The notes: generated by a model not told the origin, from the letters alone. A stretch of 64,000 bases of DNA from Sulfuritalea sp. (GCA_023700805.1 JAMPYF010000001.1:62001-126000); one strand, 5' to 3'; shown: positions 36,009-47,706, counted from the first letter of the stretch. Numbers and translations are program-made.

Positions 36009-36644
36009 TCAGGGATTCCAGCGCATGAAGTTGCCGAGCAGCCGCAATCCGGCCTGGGCGCTCTTTTCCGGGTGGAATTGAACAGCGAAGATGTTAGCGC
36101 GCGCAACCGCGCTGGTAAAGGGGATGCCATAGTTGGTCGAACCGGCTATCACCTCGGGATTCTGCGGCTCGACGTAATAACTATGCACGAAATAGAAGCG
36201 CGCATCGTCCTCGATACCATCCCAGAGCGCGTGGGTCTCGGCCTGATGCACCTGGTTCCAGCCCATGTGCGGCACCTTGAGCCGCGTGCCGTCGGGCGCC
36301 ACCATGGCCGCGAGGGGGAAGCGCGGTACGCGGCCCGGCAGGATTTCGAGACCCATGACATCGCCTTCCTCGGCATGGCCGAAGAGCATCTGCAAGCCGA
36401 CGCAAATGCCGAGAAAAGGCTTTTCGGCGGCGGCACGAATCACCGCCTCGCGCAGGCCGCGCGCCGACAGTTCGCGCATGCAATCCGGCATCGCGCCCTG
36501 GCCGGGCACCACGACGCGGTCCGCGGCGGCGATCTCGCCCGCATCCGAGCTGACGCGAACATCGGCCTCGGGGGCCACGTGCTCGATGGCCTTGGCCACC
36601 GAGCGCAGGTTGCCCATGCCGTAATCGACTACAACGACCTTCAT
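36009..36644 (-). CDS. hisH: Imidazole glycerol phosphate synthase glutaminase subunit
   Basis: The 211-residue class I glutamine amidotransferase has the nucleophile Cys in [11 protein letters not shown] and the His-Glu pair in VQFHPEKS. It supplies ammonia to HisF. The start at 36644 (MKVVVVDYG) fits the family; the longer frame runs through the repeat at 36653-36690. Confidence 0.96.
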   Translation of the reverse strand: MKVVVVDYGMGNLRSVAKAIEHVAPEADVRVSSDAGEIAAADRVVVPGQGAMPDCMRELSARGLREAVIRAAAEKPFLGICVGLQMLFGHAEEGDVMGLEILPGRVPRFPLAAMVAPDGTRLKVPHMGWNQVHQAETHALWDGIEDDARFYFVHSYYVEPQNPEVIAGSTNYGIPFTSAVARANIFAVQFHPEKSAQAGLRLLGNFMRWNP

Positions 36645-36652
36645 GGACCATC

Positions 36653-36690
36653 CCCCCATCCCCCTTCCCAGGGAAGGGGGTGACAGGGGT
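36653..36690 (-). repeat. REP-like palindromic repeat, copy B
   Basis: CCCCCTTCCC and GGGAAGGGGG pair around one base (36660-36680). Read on the minus strand, the flank GATGGGGGGATGGTCC aligns with copies A and C. Confidence 0.55.
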
Positions 36691-36764
36691 TCGCCGCTTC
36701 GCGGCTCCATGTCATTGACTGCGCCATCCTTGGGACGGCCCGGCGAACGGCGCTCATGGAAGGA

Positions 36765-37352
36765 TCAGAGCGTGCCCTTGGTCGAAGGAATGGCGCCGGC
36801 GGCACGCGGATCGGCTTCCACCGCCATGCGCAGCGCGCGGGCGAAGGCCTTGAACACGGTCTCGGCCTGATGGTGGGAGTTGTCGCCGCGCAGGGCGTCG
36901 ATATGCACCGTGATCGCGGCGTGATTGACCAGGCCCTGGAAGAACTCGCGCACCAGATCGACATCGAATTCGCCGATCGTGGCCCGCGTGAAAGGCACGT
37001 TGAAAACCAGGCCCGGCCGTCCGGACAGATCCACCACCACGCGCGACAGCGCCTCGTCGAGCGGCACATAGGCGTGCCCGTAACGGCGCAGGCCCTTCTT
37101 GTCGCCCAGCGCCTTGGCGAGCGCCTGGCCGAGGGTGATGCCGACATCCTCGATGGTGTGATGCGCGTCGATGTGCAGATCGCCCTGCGCCTCGACGTTC
37201 AGGTCGATCATGCCGTGGCGCGCGATCTGGTCCAGCATGTGGTCGAAGAAACCGATGCCGGTGGCGAGTTTGGAGACGCCGGTGCCGTCGAGATCGAGGG
37301 CGACGCGGATTTTTGTTTCCAGGGTGTTGCGCGATATTTCGGCTTGCCGCAT
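36765..37352 (-). CDS. hisB: Imidazoleglycerol-phosphate dehydratase
   Basis: The 195-residue protein is monofunctional (no N-terminal phosphatase). It has [31 protein letters not shown] and [10 protein letters not shown], the Mn-binding His-rich motifs. The start at 37352 ([10 protein letters not shown]) fits the family; the longer frame would begin inside the predicted -10 region at 37387-37392. Confidence 0.96.
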   Translation of the reverse strand: MRQAEISRNTLETKIRVALDLDGTGVSKLATGIGFFDHMLDQIARHGMIDLNVEAQGDLHIDAHHTIEDVGITLGQALAKALGDKKGLRRYGHAYVPLDEALSRVVVDLSGRPGLVFNVPFTRATIGEFDVDLVREFFQGLVNHAAITVHIDALRGDNSHHQAETVFKAFARALRMAVEADPRAAGAIPSTKGTL

Positions 37353-37386
37353 GACGGTGATGATCAGGCAAAGGGTCGAGAGCTGC

Positions 37387-37424
37387 ATGATACCATCGGC
37401 CTAGCCGGCTGCACGCCGCAGCCG
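37387..37424. promoter_or_regulatory. Divergent hisB/hisC control region
   Basis: On the minus strand TATCAT (37392-37387) is a good -10 for hisB without a clear -35. CGGCTGC-5-GCAGCCG (37406-37424) forms a dyad between it and hisC. Because hisB no longer follows hisC in one transcript, some promoter is needed here. Confidence 0.35.
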
Positions 37425-37465
37425 AACCTCGATCACTACCACCGAACCCGCCATTCCACCTAGCC

Positions 37466-38527
37466 ATGAGCCGCTTCTGGAGCGATGTCGTCAAGGGGCT
37501 CAAGCCCTACGTGCCGGGCGAGCAACCCAAGCTCGCCAACCTGGTGAAACTCAACACCAACGAGAACCCGTACGGCCCTTCGCCGCGCGCGCTCGAAGCG
37601 ATCCGCGCCGCCACCGGGGAATCGCTGAAGCTCTATCCCGATCCGAACGCCGAGCAGCTCAAGCTCGCCATCGCCAAGTATCACGCCGTCGATTCAAGCA
37701 ATGTCTTCGTCGGCAACGGCTCGGACGAAGTCCTCGCCCATGTCTTTCTCGGCTTGCTGAAGCAGGCGCGGCCTATCCTGTTTCCCGACATCAGCTACAG
37801 TTTTTATCCCGTGTATTGCGGGCTGTACCAGATGGACTTCGAAACCATCGCGTTGGCGGAGGATTTTTCGATCCAGGTCGGCGCCTACGCCCGACCGAAC
37901 GGCGGCATCATTTTCCCCAATCCGAATGCGCCGACCGGCTGCCTGGTGCCCCTGGCCGACATCGAGCGCCTGTTGCAGTCGAACAGGGATTCGCTGGTGG
38001 TGGTCGACGAAGCCTATGTCGATTTCGGCGGCGAGAGCGCGATCCCCTTGACCGTCAGCTACCCGAACCTGCTGGTAGTGCAGACGCTGTCCAAGTCGCG
38101 CTCGCTGGCCGGATTGCGGGTCGGCTTCGCCATCGGCCACGCCGACCTGATCGAGGCGCTGGAGCGGGTCAAGAACAGCTTCAATTCCTATCCGCTGGAC
38201 CGCCTGGCGATCGCCGGCGCCGTGGCGGCCTTTGAAGACCGCGAGTATTTCGACAAGACCTGCGAGGCAGTGATCGCGACGCGAGAAAAGCTGGTCGACG
38301 ACTTAAGGGCTCTGGGCTTCGAGGTGCTGCCCTCAGCCGCCAACTTCGTCTTCGCCCGCCATCCGCGGCGCGATGCGCAAGAGTTGGCGCTGGCGCTGCG
38401 GCAACGCAGCATCATCGTGCGCCACTTCAGGCTGCCGCGCATCGAACAGTTCCTGCGTATCACCGTCGGTACCGACGGGCAGTGCGCGGCACTTACCGCT
38501 GCGCTGAAGGAAATTCTCAGGGCTTGA
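37466..38527 (+). CDS. hisC: Histidinol-phosphate aminotransferase, inverted in the his block
   Basis: The 353-residue fold type I PLP enzyme has [20 protein letters not shown], the PLP Lys in [15 protein letters not shown], and RITVGT near the C-terminus. It performs the seventh step of histidine biosynthesis. It is on the plus strand while all other his genes here are on the minus strand: head to head with hisB (113 bases) and tail to tail with hisD (11-base overlap). It contains an exact copy of the iterated 12-mer at 38382-38393 (QELALAL). Confidence 0.96.
   Translation: MSRFWSDVVKGLKPYVPGEQPKLANLVKLNTNENPYGPSPRALEAIRAATGESLKLYPDPNAEQLKLAIAKYHAVDSSNVFVGNGSDEVLAHVFLGLLKQARPILFPDISYSFYPVYCGLYQMDFETIALAEDFSIQVGAYARPNGGIIFPNPNAPTGCLVPLADIERLLQSNRDSLVVVDEAYVDFGGESAIPLTVSYPNLLVVQTLSKSRSLAGLRVGFAIGHADLIEALERVKNSFNSYPLDRLAIAGAVAAFEDREYFDKTCEAVIATREKLVDDLRALGFEVLPSAANFVFARHPRRDAQELALALRQRSIIVRHFRLPRIEQFLRITVGTDGQCAALTAALKEILRA
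38382..38393 (-). repeat. Iterated 12-mer, copy 7 (exact)
   Basis: CCAGCGCCAACT on the minus strand, antisense in hisC, whose coding strand reads ELALA. Confidence 0.6.
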
Positions 38528-39812
38528 TGCGCAGCTCTGCCGCGCGGGCATGGGCGGTGAGCCCTTCGCCATGGGCCAGCGTCGCGGCAATCGGCCCCAG
38601 GGTCTGCGCGCCGGCCTGCGACACCTCGATCAGGCTCGATCGCTTCTGGAAATCATAGACCCCGAGCGGCGACGAGAAGCGCGCGCTGCGCGAAGTCGGC
38701 AGCACATGGTTGGGGCCGGCGCAGTAGTCGCCGAGCGACTCGGAGGTGTAATGGCCGACGAAGATCGCGCCGGCGTGGCGGATTTTTTCCACCAGCGGTG
38801 AGGGATCGGCCACGGCGAGCTCCAGATGCTCGGGTGCGATCCGGTTGGCCAGCATGCAGGCCTCGTCGAGGTCGGCGACCAGGATCAGCGCGCCGCGGCC
38901 CTTGAGCGAGGCGGCAATCACCTCGCGGCGCGGCATGGCCGGCAGCAGCCTTTCGATGCTGGCGGCAACCCGCGCGATGAACCCGGCATCGGGACTCAGG
39001 AGGATGGACTGCGCCAGCTCGTCGTGCTCGGCCTGGGCGAACAGGTCGATCGCGACCCAATCGGGGTTGGCCGAGGCATCGGCGATGATCAATACCTCCG
39101 AGGGCCCGGCCACCATGTCGATGCCGACCGTGCCGAAGACGCGGCGCTTTGCCGCCGCGACATAGGCGTTGCCGGGACCGACGATCTTGTCCACCTGCGG
39201 TATGGTCTGCGTGCCGTAGGCCAGCGCGGCCACGGCCTGGGCGCCGCCCAGCGTGAACACCCGGTCGACGCCGGCAAGGCAGGCAGCGGCCAGTACCAGC
39301 GCATTCTTTTCGCCGCGCGGCGTGGGCACCACCATGATCAGCTCATTGACGCCCGCCACCTTGGCCGGCAGCGCATTCATCAGCACCGAGCTCGGGTAGG
39401 CTGCCTTGCCGCCCGGCACGTAGAGGCCGACCCGGTCCAGCGCCGTGATCTTCTGCCCCAGGCGCGTGCCGTCGGCTTCGGTGAAGCTCCAGGATTCGAG
39501 CTTCTGCCGCTCGTGATAGGAGGTCACCCGCTGCGCTGCGGCCTCGAGCGCGGAACGCTGGGCCGGCGGCAGGCGATCGAGCGCCTGGCGCAACTGGCTG
39601 CGCGGCAGTTCGAGTTCGGCCATGGTGGCGACATCGAGCTGGTCGAAGCGGCGCGTGTAGTCCAACACGGCGGCATCGCCCTCGGCGCGCACGCGCCTGA
39701 GGATTTCGGCGACGGTCTGCTCGATCGCACCGTCGGTCGAATCATCGAAGTGCAATAACTCGTCGAGCGTGGCGAGAAAGCCTGCATCCCGGGTAGACAA
39801 GCGGCGCATCAT
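38517..39812 (-). CDS. hisD: Histidinol dehydrogenase
   Basis: The 431-residue protein has [43 protein letters not shown] and the catalytic/zinc region in AQAEHDE and NHVLPTS. It performs the last two steps of histidine biosynthesis. The start may be 39812 or 39809 (ATGATG); either overlaps the hisG stop. Confidence 0.97.
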   Translation of the reverse strand: MMRRLSTRDAGFLATLDELLHFDDSTDGAIEQTVAEILRRVRAEGDAAVLDYTRRFDQLDVATMAELELPRSQLRQALDRLPPAQRSALEAAAQRVTSYHERQKLESWSFTEADGTRLGQKITALDRVGLYVPGGKAAYPSSVLMNALPAKVAGVNELIMVVPTPRGEKNALVLAAACLAGVDRVFTLGGAQAVAALAYGTQTIPQVDKIVGPGNAYVAAAKRRVFGTVGIDMVAGPSEVLIIADASANPDWVAIDLFAQAEHDELAQSILLSPDAGFIARVAASIERLLPAMPRREVIAASLKGRGALILVADLDEACMLANRIAPEHLELAVADPSPLVEKIRHAGAIFVGHYTSESLGDYCAGPNHVLPTSRSARFSSPLGVYDFQKRSSLIEVSQAGAQTLGPIAATLAHGEGLTAHARAAELRIKP

Positions 39813-40450
39813 CGGATCGCGCCTTCGATCGCGGCGATGACAGGCTGCAGCAGATCGCGCTTGACCTTGAGCGCGGCCTGGTTGACCACCAGGCGCGAGG
39901 AAATGCTCATGATCTGCTCGACCTCGACCAGATTATTGGCCTTCAAGGTGCTGCCGCTGGAAACCAGGTCGACGATCGCTTCGGCCAGACCCGCCAGCGG
40001 CGCCAGTTCCATCGAGCCGTAGAGCTTGATCAGATCGACATGCACGCCCTTGGCGGCAAAATGCTCGCGCGCGACGGCGATGTACTTGGTGGCGATGCGC
40101 AGCCGCGCACCGCGCCGCACTGCGGCGGCGTAATCGAAGCCGGCCGGCGCCGCGACGCACATGCGGCATTTGGCGATGTTGAGGTCCAGCGGCTGGTACA
40201 GCCCGACTCCGCCATGCTCCAGCAGCACGTCCTTGCCGGCGATGCCGAGGTCGGCCGCGCCGTACTGCACATAGGTCGGCACGTCCGAAGCGCGCACGAT
40301 GACCACCCGCACGTCAGCGCGATTGGTACCGATGATCAGCTTGCGCGACTTCTCCGGATCCTCGGCCGGCACGATGCCCGCCGCCGCCAGCAAGGGCAGG
40401 GTTTCCTCGAAGATGCGGCCCTTGGAGAGGGCGATGGTTATTCCGCTCAT
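39809..40450 (-). CDS. hisG: ATP phosphoribosyltransferase, short form
   Basis: The 213-residue protein has [16 protein letters not shown], the PRPP loop [14 protein letters not shown] and RIATKY. It lacks the C-terminal regulatory domain of the long form, so by family knowledge it needs the HisZ subunit, which is not in this window. It lies four bases after murA. Confidence 0.96.
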   Translation of the reverse strand: MSGITIALSKGRIFEETLPLLAAAGIVPAEDPEKSRKLIIGTNRADVRVVIVRASDVPTYVQYGAADLGIAGKDVLLEHGGVGLYQPLDLNIAKCRMCVAAPAGFDYAAAVRRGARLRIATKYIAVAREHFAAKGVHVDLIKLYGSMELAPLAGLAEAIVDLVSSGSTLKANNLVEVEQIMSISSRLVVNQAALKVKRDLLQPVIAAIEGAIR

Positions 40451-40454
40451 GCGG

Positions 40455-41958
<1,504 letters not shown>

Positions 41959-41968
41959 TTGTCGCTCC

Positions 41969-42724
41969 TCAGGCACGCAGCTTGTAGCCGCGCTTCAGCA
42001 GATTCAGGGTAAATACGGTCAGCACCGCCAGGCAACTGCCGACCACGGCCAGGCTCAGCCACGGCGAAGCGTCGGAGACGCCGAAGAAGCCGTGGCGAAA
42101 GCCGTCGATCATGTAGAACACCGGGTTCCAGTGCGACACCTGCTGCCAGAAAGGCGGCAGCGAGTGGACAGAGTAAAACACACCGGACAGAAAGGTGAGC
42201 GGCATGATCAGAAAGTTCTGGAAGGCGGCGAGCTGATCGAATTTATCGGCCCAGATGCCGGCGATCACGCCAAGGCTGCCGAGTATCGCGCCACCCATCA
42301 GGGCAAAGACGACAATCCACCAGGGCTCGGCAAAGTCCAGCGGGGCGAACCAGAAGGTGGCCAGCAGGACGCCCGCACCGACCACCAGGCCCCGCACCAC
42401 GGAAGCCAGCACATAGGCCAGGTAGAACTCCAGATAGGAGATCGGCGGCAACAGGACGAACACAATGTTTCCCGTGACCTTGGACTGAATCAGCGACGAC
42501 GAGGAATTGGCGAAGGCATTCTGCAGCACCGACATCATGACCAGCCCGGGAATCAGGAAGGCGGTATAGACGACGCCATGCACCTGCACATGTCCTGCCA
42601 GCACATGCGAAAAAATCAGCAGATAGAGCAGCGCCGTGAGTACCGGCGCCCCGACGGTCTGCGAGGCTACTTTCCAGAAGCGCAGCACCTCCTTGTAGAA
42701 CAGGGTCGAAAAGCCGTGGCCCAT
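41969..42724 (-). CDS. ABC-2 type transporter permease
   Basis: The 251-residue protein has six hydrophobic helices and the ABC-2 signature near NPVFYMIDGFRHGFFGVSD. It resembles YadH and partners the ATPase just upstream. In betaproteobacteria this pair lies between the mla genes and ibaG-murA. The substrate is unknown. The start at 42724 is one base after the ATPase stop. Confidence 0.93.
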   Translation of the reverse strand: MGHGFSTLFYKEVLRFWKVASQTVGAPVLTALLYLLIFSHVLAGHVQVHGVVYTAFLIPGLVMMSVLQNAFANSSSSLIQSKVTGNIVFVLLPPISYLEFYLAYVLASVVRGLVVGAGVLLATFWFAPLDFAEPWWIVVFALMGGAILGSLGVIAGIWADKFDQLAAFQNFLIMPLTFLSGVFYSVHSLPPFWQQVSHWNPVFYMIDGFRHGFFGVSDASPWLSLAVVGSCLAVLTVFTLNLLKRGYKLRA

Positions 42725-42725
42725 C

Positions 42726-43637
42726 TCAGCCCGCCTGACCTTCGTGCTGCCCCTGCATGACGCGGACGAAGACTTCTTCGAGATCCGGCTTGCCGATTTC
42801 GAGGTCGTCGATCCTGCAGCCCGCCGCGCGTATCCTCGCCAGCATCGGCTCGACCTGGTCGAAGGCATCGAAGGGCAAGGACCACCAGCCGCCATTTTGT
42901 GCCGCGTCACGGGCGAGTTCGACCGGCATCGCGCCGTCCGTGCGCATGCGCAGGCAATGCGTGGAAAAGCGGCGCAACAGCTGCGCCGTGGTGTCGAGGG
43001 CGACGACGCGGCCGGCCTTCAGCATCGCGATGCGATTGCACAGGTTTTCGGCCTCTTCGAGATAATGCGTGGTGAGGACGATGGTATGGCCGGCCTCGTT
43101 GAGCCGCCTTATGAAGGCCCACAAGGTCTGCCGCAGTTCGACGTCGACACCCGCCGTCGGCTCGTCCAGCACGATCACCGGCGGCCGATGCACCAGGGCC
43201 TGGGCAACCAGCACGCGTCGCTTCATGCCGCCGGACAGCATGCGCATATTGGCATTGGCCTTGGACGTCAGGCCGAGATTTTCGAGTATCTCGTCGATCC
43301 AATTGTCGTTGTCGCGAATGCCAAAGTACCCGGACTGGATTTTCAGCGACTCCCGTACCGTGAAAAACGGATCGAAGACCAGTTCCTGAGGCACCACCCC
43401 CAGCAGGCGGCGAGCGGCGCGATAATCCAACTGCACATCGTGGCCCATCACGTTCAGGCTGCCGGCATCGGCACGCACCAGCCCGGCCAGCGCCGAGATC
43501 AGCGTGGTCTTGCCCGCACCATTGGGTCCCAGCAGGCCGAAAAACTCTCCCCGCTGAACCTCGAGGTCGACGTGGTCAAGCGCCCGGACGCTGCCGAAGC
43601 ACTTGGAAACCTGTGTGATGCGGATCGCGGCGGACAT
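42726..43637 (-). CDS. ABC transporter ATPase, YadG-like
   Basis: The 303-residue protein has Walker A GPNGAGKTT, the signature LSGGMKRRVL, Walker B VIVLDEPTAGVD and switch His in LTTHYLEEAE. The C-terminal extension (from about 230) is typical of ABC-2 drug or lipid exporters. It forms an exporter with the permease that follows. Confidence 0.94.
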   Translation of the reverse strand: MSAAIRITQVSKCFGSVRALDHVDLEVQRGEFFGLLGPNGAGKTTLISALAGLVRADAGSLNVMGHDVQLDYRAARRLLGVVPQELVFDPFFTVRESLKIQSGYFGIRDNDNWIDEILENLGLTSKANANMRMLSGGMKRRVLVAQALVHRPPVIVLDEPTAGVDVELRQTLWAFIRRLNEAGHTIVLTTHYLEEAENLCNRIAMLKAGRVVALDTTAQLLRRFSTHCLRMRTDGAMPVELARDAAQNGGWWSLPFDAFDQVEPMLARIRAAGCRIDDLEIGKPDLEEVFVRVMQGQHEGQAG

Positions 43638-43673
43638 TACGCGAGACCAAGCCGAAGGCCAGGGTCGGAACTC

Positions 43674-43955
43674 TCAGTGCTGCGGCAGAAGGTCGGCAAC
43701 GTCGTAGACGGCAGCGAGACTCAGCAGGCTCTGGGGTGGATTCAGCAGGCGCAAGGACTTTCCGGCGGCTTGTGCGGCACGCATCCAGGCAAAGACTACC
43801 GCCAGGCAGGACGAGTCCATTTCCGTGACCGCAGCGAGATCGAACACCGAAGCATTGGACGCGATTGCCGCTTCGCCTTCGGCAAGCAAGGCGGTGGCGC
43901 CGGGCAGTGTCATCGGACCCGACACTTCGACGCGATCGCCGGAGATGCGGATCAT
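43674..43955 (-). CDS. mlaB: STAS-domain protein MlaB
   Basis: The 93-residue STAS protein has EMDSSCLAVVFAW, the conserved Asp-Ser pair, and a hydrophobic core typical of MlaB, the cytoplasmic subunit of the MlaFEDB phospholipid transporter. It follows mlaC after 103 bases that contain a REP-like repeat. Confidence 0.88.
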   Translation of the reverse strand: MIRISGDRVEVSGPMTLPGATALLAEGEAAIASNASVFDLAAVTEMDSSCLAVVFAWMRAAQAAGKSLRLLNPPQSLLSLAAVYDVADLLPQH

Positions 43956-44017
43956 GGCCTGTCGCCGGGCAGCCCCAAGGCGGGCCCTTCAGGAGCCTGC
44001 AAACGAAGCAAGCCAAA

Positions 44018-44052
44018 GTCACCCCTTTGCTTGGAAAAGGGGAAGGGAGAAA
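44018..44052 (+). repeat. REP-like palindromic repeat, copy C
   Basis: CCCCTTT (44022-44028) pairs with AAAGGGG (44036-44042), and the flank GAAGGGAGAAAAGTC aligns with copies A and B. It lies between mlaC and mlaB. Confidence 0.5.
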
Positions 44053-44058
44053 AGTCGT

Positions 44059-44679
44059 TCATTTCTTTACGGACGTCGCCTCGCCCGACTTGTTCTTCGC
44101 CTGCAGGGACTTGATCAGGCCCTCGATGCCGGTTTTTGCCACTTCGGTGGCGAAGGATTCACGGTAATTGGTGACCAGGCTGACGCCCCCGACTTCGATG
44201 TCGTAGACCTTCCAGCCGTTGCCTTGCCTTTCAAGGTAGTAATCCAGTTCGATGTTCTTGCCCGCGCCGGCCTGTTTGATTTCCGTGCGCACACGAACAT
44301 CGGTCTCGCCGGGCTTGAGCGCGAAAGGCTTGTAGTTGATGGTCTGGTTCTTGTATTCGGTCAGGGCCTTGGAATAAGTCCGCACCATCAGCAGGCGGAA
44401 CTCGTTGGTCAGAACCTGTTGCTGCGCCGAGTTCGCCTGGCGCCAGTTACGGGCCACGGCAAGTTGCGTCATGCGCGTGAAATTGAAATGCGGCAGTACC
44501 TTGGCTTCCACCAGATCGATCGCCTTCTTGGTGTTGCCGGACTGGATATCCTTGTCCTTGCGCACGATGTCGAGCACCTCTTCCGACACCGTCTTGATCA
44601 GAGTATCGGGAGCGACATCCTGGGCCATTGCGGACGCTGCGATCAGCACGCCGCTGAAGAATGCAAATAGGGATTTCAT
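44059..44679 (-). CDS. mlaC: Periplasmic phospholipid shuttle MlaC
   Basis: The 206-residue protein has a signal peptide ending near AMAQ (residue 20) and the MlaC/Ttg2D fold with FNFTRMTQLAVARNWRQ and YKPFALKPGETDVRVRT. It carries phospholipids between MlaA at the outer membrane and MlaFEDB at the inner membrane. Confidence 0.94.
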   Translation of the reverse strand: MKSLFAFFSGVLIAASAMAQDVAPDTLIKTVSEEVLDIVRKDKDIQSGNTKKAIDLVEAKVLPHFNFTRMTQLAVARNWRQANSAQQQVLTNEFRLLMVRTYSKALTEYKNQTINYKPFALKPGETDVRVRTEIKQAGAGKNIELDYYLERQGNGWKVYDIEVGGVSLVTNYRESFATEVAKTGIEGLIKSLQAKNKSGEATSVKK

Positions 44680-44731
44680 TGGAATTTCCTGTGATTATCT
44701 GGGACCGGGGCAACAAGCCCTGCTGCGGTCG

Positions 44732-45571
44732 TTATTTCGCTTCTGCCGTGTCCGTGCGCGCAGCCAACACCGCCGGCACTGGCTGCCCCGGGACAGCCTC
44801 GGCCCGAGGCTCCGGAGTTCCCGCTTGCGCCGTCGGCGGAAGATCCGCTGGGTCCGCGCTCGCCTCGCGCTCGCGCGGCGGGTTGCCGTCATGGATCAGG
44901 TTGCGGCGACGCTGCAGATAGGCATCGCGCATGTAGGAATACTTGTCCAGCGCCGCTTCGTCGACGACCTTGTCGGCCGGCAGCAGGTTGGCCCGGTCAT
45001 TCACCAGACGCAGAACCAGTGCCAGATCGCGGACTCGCGCCGGTTCGTGATTCGCCACCGGATCGGCCGCCACGTCGAGCACCAGGCCCACGGTGTCACG
45101 CACGGTGCGCGGACCGAATACCGGAATCACCACATAGGCGCCATTGCCGACGCCCCAGCGGCCGAAAGTCTGGCCGAAGTCCTCGTCGTGCTTTTCCAGA
45201 CCCGCATCGGACGCAAAATCGATCACCCCAAGCAGGCCGATCGTGGTGTTGATCACGACCCGGCCCAGATCGCTGACCGCTTCCGGCACCTTGCCCTGCA
45301 GCAGGTTATTCACACCGATGAAGACGTCTTCGATATTACTGAAAAAATTCGTCACGCCCGTCCGCACCGGAGAAGGCAACACGGCCTCGTAACCGGTGGC
45401 GACCGGTTTGATGATGGCCGAATCGAGCCCTTCGTTGAAGGCAAACATGGCGCGATTGAAGCCCTCGATCGGATCCTTCGGATTTCCCGAACTCGCGCAG
45501 CCGGACAACAGGCTGGCTGCGACCAGGGCCACGGCGACGGATTTGATGCCGACAGGCTGCGTTGTTTTCAT
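44732..45571 (-). CDS. mlaA: Outer-membrane lipoprotein MlaA (VacJ)
   Basis: The 279-residue lipoprotein has the lipobox LLSGC, DPIEGFNRAMFAFNEGLD and GVGNGAYVVIPVFGPRTVRD, typical of MlaA. The C-terminal 50 residues form an Ala/Pro-rich tail. The start at 45571 is preceded by AGGTGA and gives a normal signal peptide; a longer frame adds unrelated residues. It removes misplaced phospholipid from the outer leaflet. Confidence 0.95.
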   Translation of the reverse strand: MKTTQPVGIKSVAVALVAASLLSGCASSGNPKDPIEGFNRAMFAFNEGLDSAIIKPVATGYEAVLPSPVRTGVTNFFSNIEDVFIGVNNLLQGKVPEAVSDLGRVVINTTIGLLGVIDFASDAGLEKHDEDFGQTFGRWGVGNGAYVVIPVFGPRTVRDTVGLVLDVAADPVANHEPARVRDLALVLRLVNDRANLLPADKVVDEAALDKYSYMRDAYLQRRRNLIHDGNPPREREASADPADLPPTAQAGTPEPRAEAVPGQPVPAVLAARTDTAEAK

Positions 45572-45590
45572 TTTTTCAGTCACCTGGGTA

Positions 45591-46064
45591 CTACTTGTTG
45601 TTGCCACCGTCCTCGGCAGCCTTGTTGAACATGAACTGGCTGATCAGTTTCTCCAATACCACGGCCGACTGGGTCTTCTTGATCGTATCGCCCGCCTGCA
45701 GCATCGCCGTATCGCCGCCCACCTCGAATCCGATGTACTGCTCGCCCAGCAAACCCGAGGTGTTGATCGTCGCGAAGGTATCGCGCGGAAACTTGTAGCG
45801 GGAGTCCACATTGATCGTCACCACCGCAAGATAGGCCTCGGGGTCAAAGCGGATATCCGTTACGCGCCCCACCACGACGCCTGCGCTCTTCACCGCGCCG
45901 CGTACCTTCAGGCCGCCGATGTTATCAAATTTGGCATGGATTGCATAAGTATCGCCACTATTGGACGATGCCATATTGCCCACTTTCAGGGCAAGGAATA
46001 GCAATGCCCCCAATCCGACGGCGACGAAGAATCCGACCCAAAGGTCAAGTGTAGTGCGGCTCAT
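45591..46064 (-). CDS. mlaD: MCE-domain protein MlaD
   Basis: The 157-residue protein has one N-terminal helix (WVGFFVAVGLGALLFLAL) and one MCE domain with YAIHAKFDNIGGLKVRGAVKSAGVVVGRV. It forms a hexameric ring that binds phospholipid above MlaE. Confidence 0.96.
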   Translation of the reverse strand: MSRTTLDLWVGFFVAVGLGALLFLALKVGNMASSNSGDTYAIHAKFDNIGGLKVRGAVKSAGVVVGRVTDIRFDPEAYLAVVTINVDSRYKFPRDTFATINTSGLLGEQYIGFEVGGDTAMLQAGDTIKKTQSAVVLEKLISQFMFNKAAEDGGNNK

Positions 46065-46065
46065 G

Positions 46066-46860
46066 TCATGTCCCTGTAAACATGAAGGCGGTGAGAATGA
46101 AGTCGGCGGCCAGAATGGCCAGCGAGGATGTTACAACGGTCCGCGTGGTCGCCCCGGAAACGCCTTCGGCGGTGGGCTCGGCATCGTAGCCCTCGAATAC
46201 GGCGACCCAGCTGACGATGATGCCGAAGACGAAGCTCTTGATCACGCCATTGAGGATATCTTCGCGGAAATCCACGGATGCCTGCATTTGCGACCAGAAC
46301 GAGCCTTCATCGACCCCGATCAACTGTACGCCGACCAGATAGCCGCCAAAGATGCCCATCGCGGAAAACAATGCAGCCAGTAGTGGCATCGAGATGACGC
46401 CGCCCCAGAAACGCGGCGCGACGACGCGGGCGATCGGATCGACCGCCATCATCTCCATGGCGGAAAGCTGCTCGGTGGCCTTCATCATGCCAATTTCGGC
46501 CGTGATTGCCGAGCCGGCACGGCTGGCAAACAGCAGCGCCGCCACCACCGGCCCCAATTCGCGTACCAGCGACAAGGAAACGAGGACGCCGAGCGCCTCC
46601 GTCGAACCATAGCGCTGAAGGGTGTCGTAGCCCTGCAAGCCGAGCACCATGCCGACAAACATGCCCGAGACCAGGATGATGATCAGGCTCAACACGCCGG
46701 TGAAATAGATTTCCCGGATCGTCAGGTGCAGTCGCCGCAGCGCGGTGCCCGAATGCAGCAGGATGGCCAGAAAGAAACGGCTGGCATAGCCAAGTCGCCA
46801 GATGCGCGAAGTCACCCGCTGACCGAGTCCGCGCAATGCCTGCGCAATGCCATTAGCCAC
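46066..46860 (-). CDS. mlaE: Lipid ABC permease MlaE
   Basis: The 264-residue protein has five or six helices and the family motifs SRAGSAITAEIGMMKATEQLSAMEMM and PRFWGGVISMPLL. A GTG start at 46860 is chosen because no in-frame ATG gives a full-length N-terminus; it overlaps the mlaF stop by eight bases. Confidence 0.94.
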   Translation of the reverse strand: MANGIAQALRGLGQRVTSRIWRLGYASRFFLAILLHSGTALRRLHLTIREIYFTGVLSLIIILVSGMFVGMVLGLQGYDTLQRYGSTEALGVLVSLSLVRELGPVVAALLFASRAGSAITAEIGMMKATEQLSAMEMMAVDPIARVVAPRFWGGVISMPLLAALFSAMGIFGGYLVGVQLIGVDEGSFWSQMQASVDFREDILNGVIKSFVFGIIVSWVAVFEGYDAEPTAEGVSGATTRTVVTSSLAILAADFILTAFMFTGT

Positions 46861-47668
46861 GGCGCACCGCGCTTTCCAGCAGTTCTTCGCCATAGGGCCG
46901 GGCCGGGTACTGGAAAGGTACCGGACCATCGGCCTCGCCCCAGACAAACTGATGCACGTAGGGTACCGTCGAGTGTTTCATCTCCTCGGCGGTACCTTCG
47001 GCAACGATCTTTCCTGCGGAAACAAAATAAACGTAGTCGACAATCTTCAAGGACTCCTGCACGTCATGGGTCACGACGATGGAACTGGCACCCAGGGCAT
47101 CGTTCAGTTTGCGAATCAACTCACCGACGATGGACAGCGAAATCGGATCGAGGCCGGCGAAAGGCTCGTCATACATGATCAGCATCGGATCCAGCGCTAT
47201 CGCACGCGCCAGGGCGACCCGGCGCGCCATGCCGCCGGACAGTTCGGCCGGCATCAGGCTGTGGGCGCCACGCAATCCCACCGCATGCAGCTTCATCAAT
47301 ACCAGGTCGCGAATCAGCGTCTCCGGCAGATCGGTGTGCTCACGCATCTGGAAGGCGATGTTGTCGTAAACCGACATGTCGGTAAACAGGGCGCCGAACT
47401 GGAACAGCATCCCCATGCGCCGCCGCAGACCGTACAGACCTGCAGCGTCGAGTTCGTGCACCACCAGCCCGCCGACTTTCACGGTGCCGGATGTCGGCTT
47501 CAACTGGCCACCAATGAGACGCAGCGTCGTGGTTTTGCCGCAGCCCGAACTTCCCATGACAGCGACCACCTTGCCGCGCGGAATCGTCATGTTGATTCCG
47601 GTGAGCACCGGCCGTTCGTCGTACGTGAAGTTCAGATCGCGGATCTCGACTAGGGATTCCTGGGACAT
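46853..47668 (-). CDS. mlaF: Lipid ABC transporter ATPase MlaF
   Basis: The 271-residue ATPase has Walker A GSSGCGKTT, the signature LSGGMARRVALARA, Walker B LIMYDEPFAGLD and the C-terminal extension typical of MlaF. It is the first gene of the mla operon, with the promoter at 47707-47734. The start at 47668 (MSQESLVEI) fits the family; 47692 is an alternative. Confidence 0.95.
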   Translation of the reverse strand: MSQESLVEIRDLNFTYDERPVLTGINMTIPRGKVVAVMGSSGCGKTTTLRLIGGQLKPTSGTVKVGGLVVHELDAAGLYGLRRRMGMLFQFGALFTDMSVYDNIAFQMREHTDLPETLIRDLVLMKLHAVGLRGAHSLMPAELSGGMARRVALARAIALDPMLIMYDEPFAGLDPISLSIVGELIRKLNDALGASSIVVTHDVQESLKIVDYVYFVSAGKIVAEGTAEEMKHSTVPYVHQFVWGEADGPVPFQYPARPYGEELLESAVRRG

Positions 47669-47706
47669 ATTCACACCGGGAACCCCGGTCATTTTCACAG
47701 CCGGCG

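Noticed and set aside
37388-37466. A transposon or insertion sequence causing the hisC inversion
   Set aside because: I found no transposase fragment, terminal repeats or target duplication on either side of hisC.
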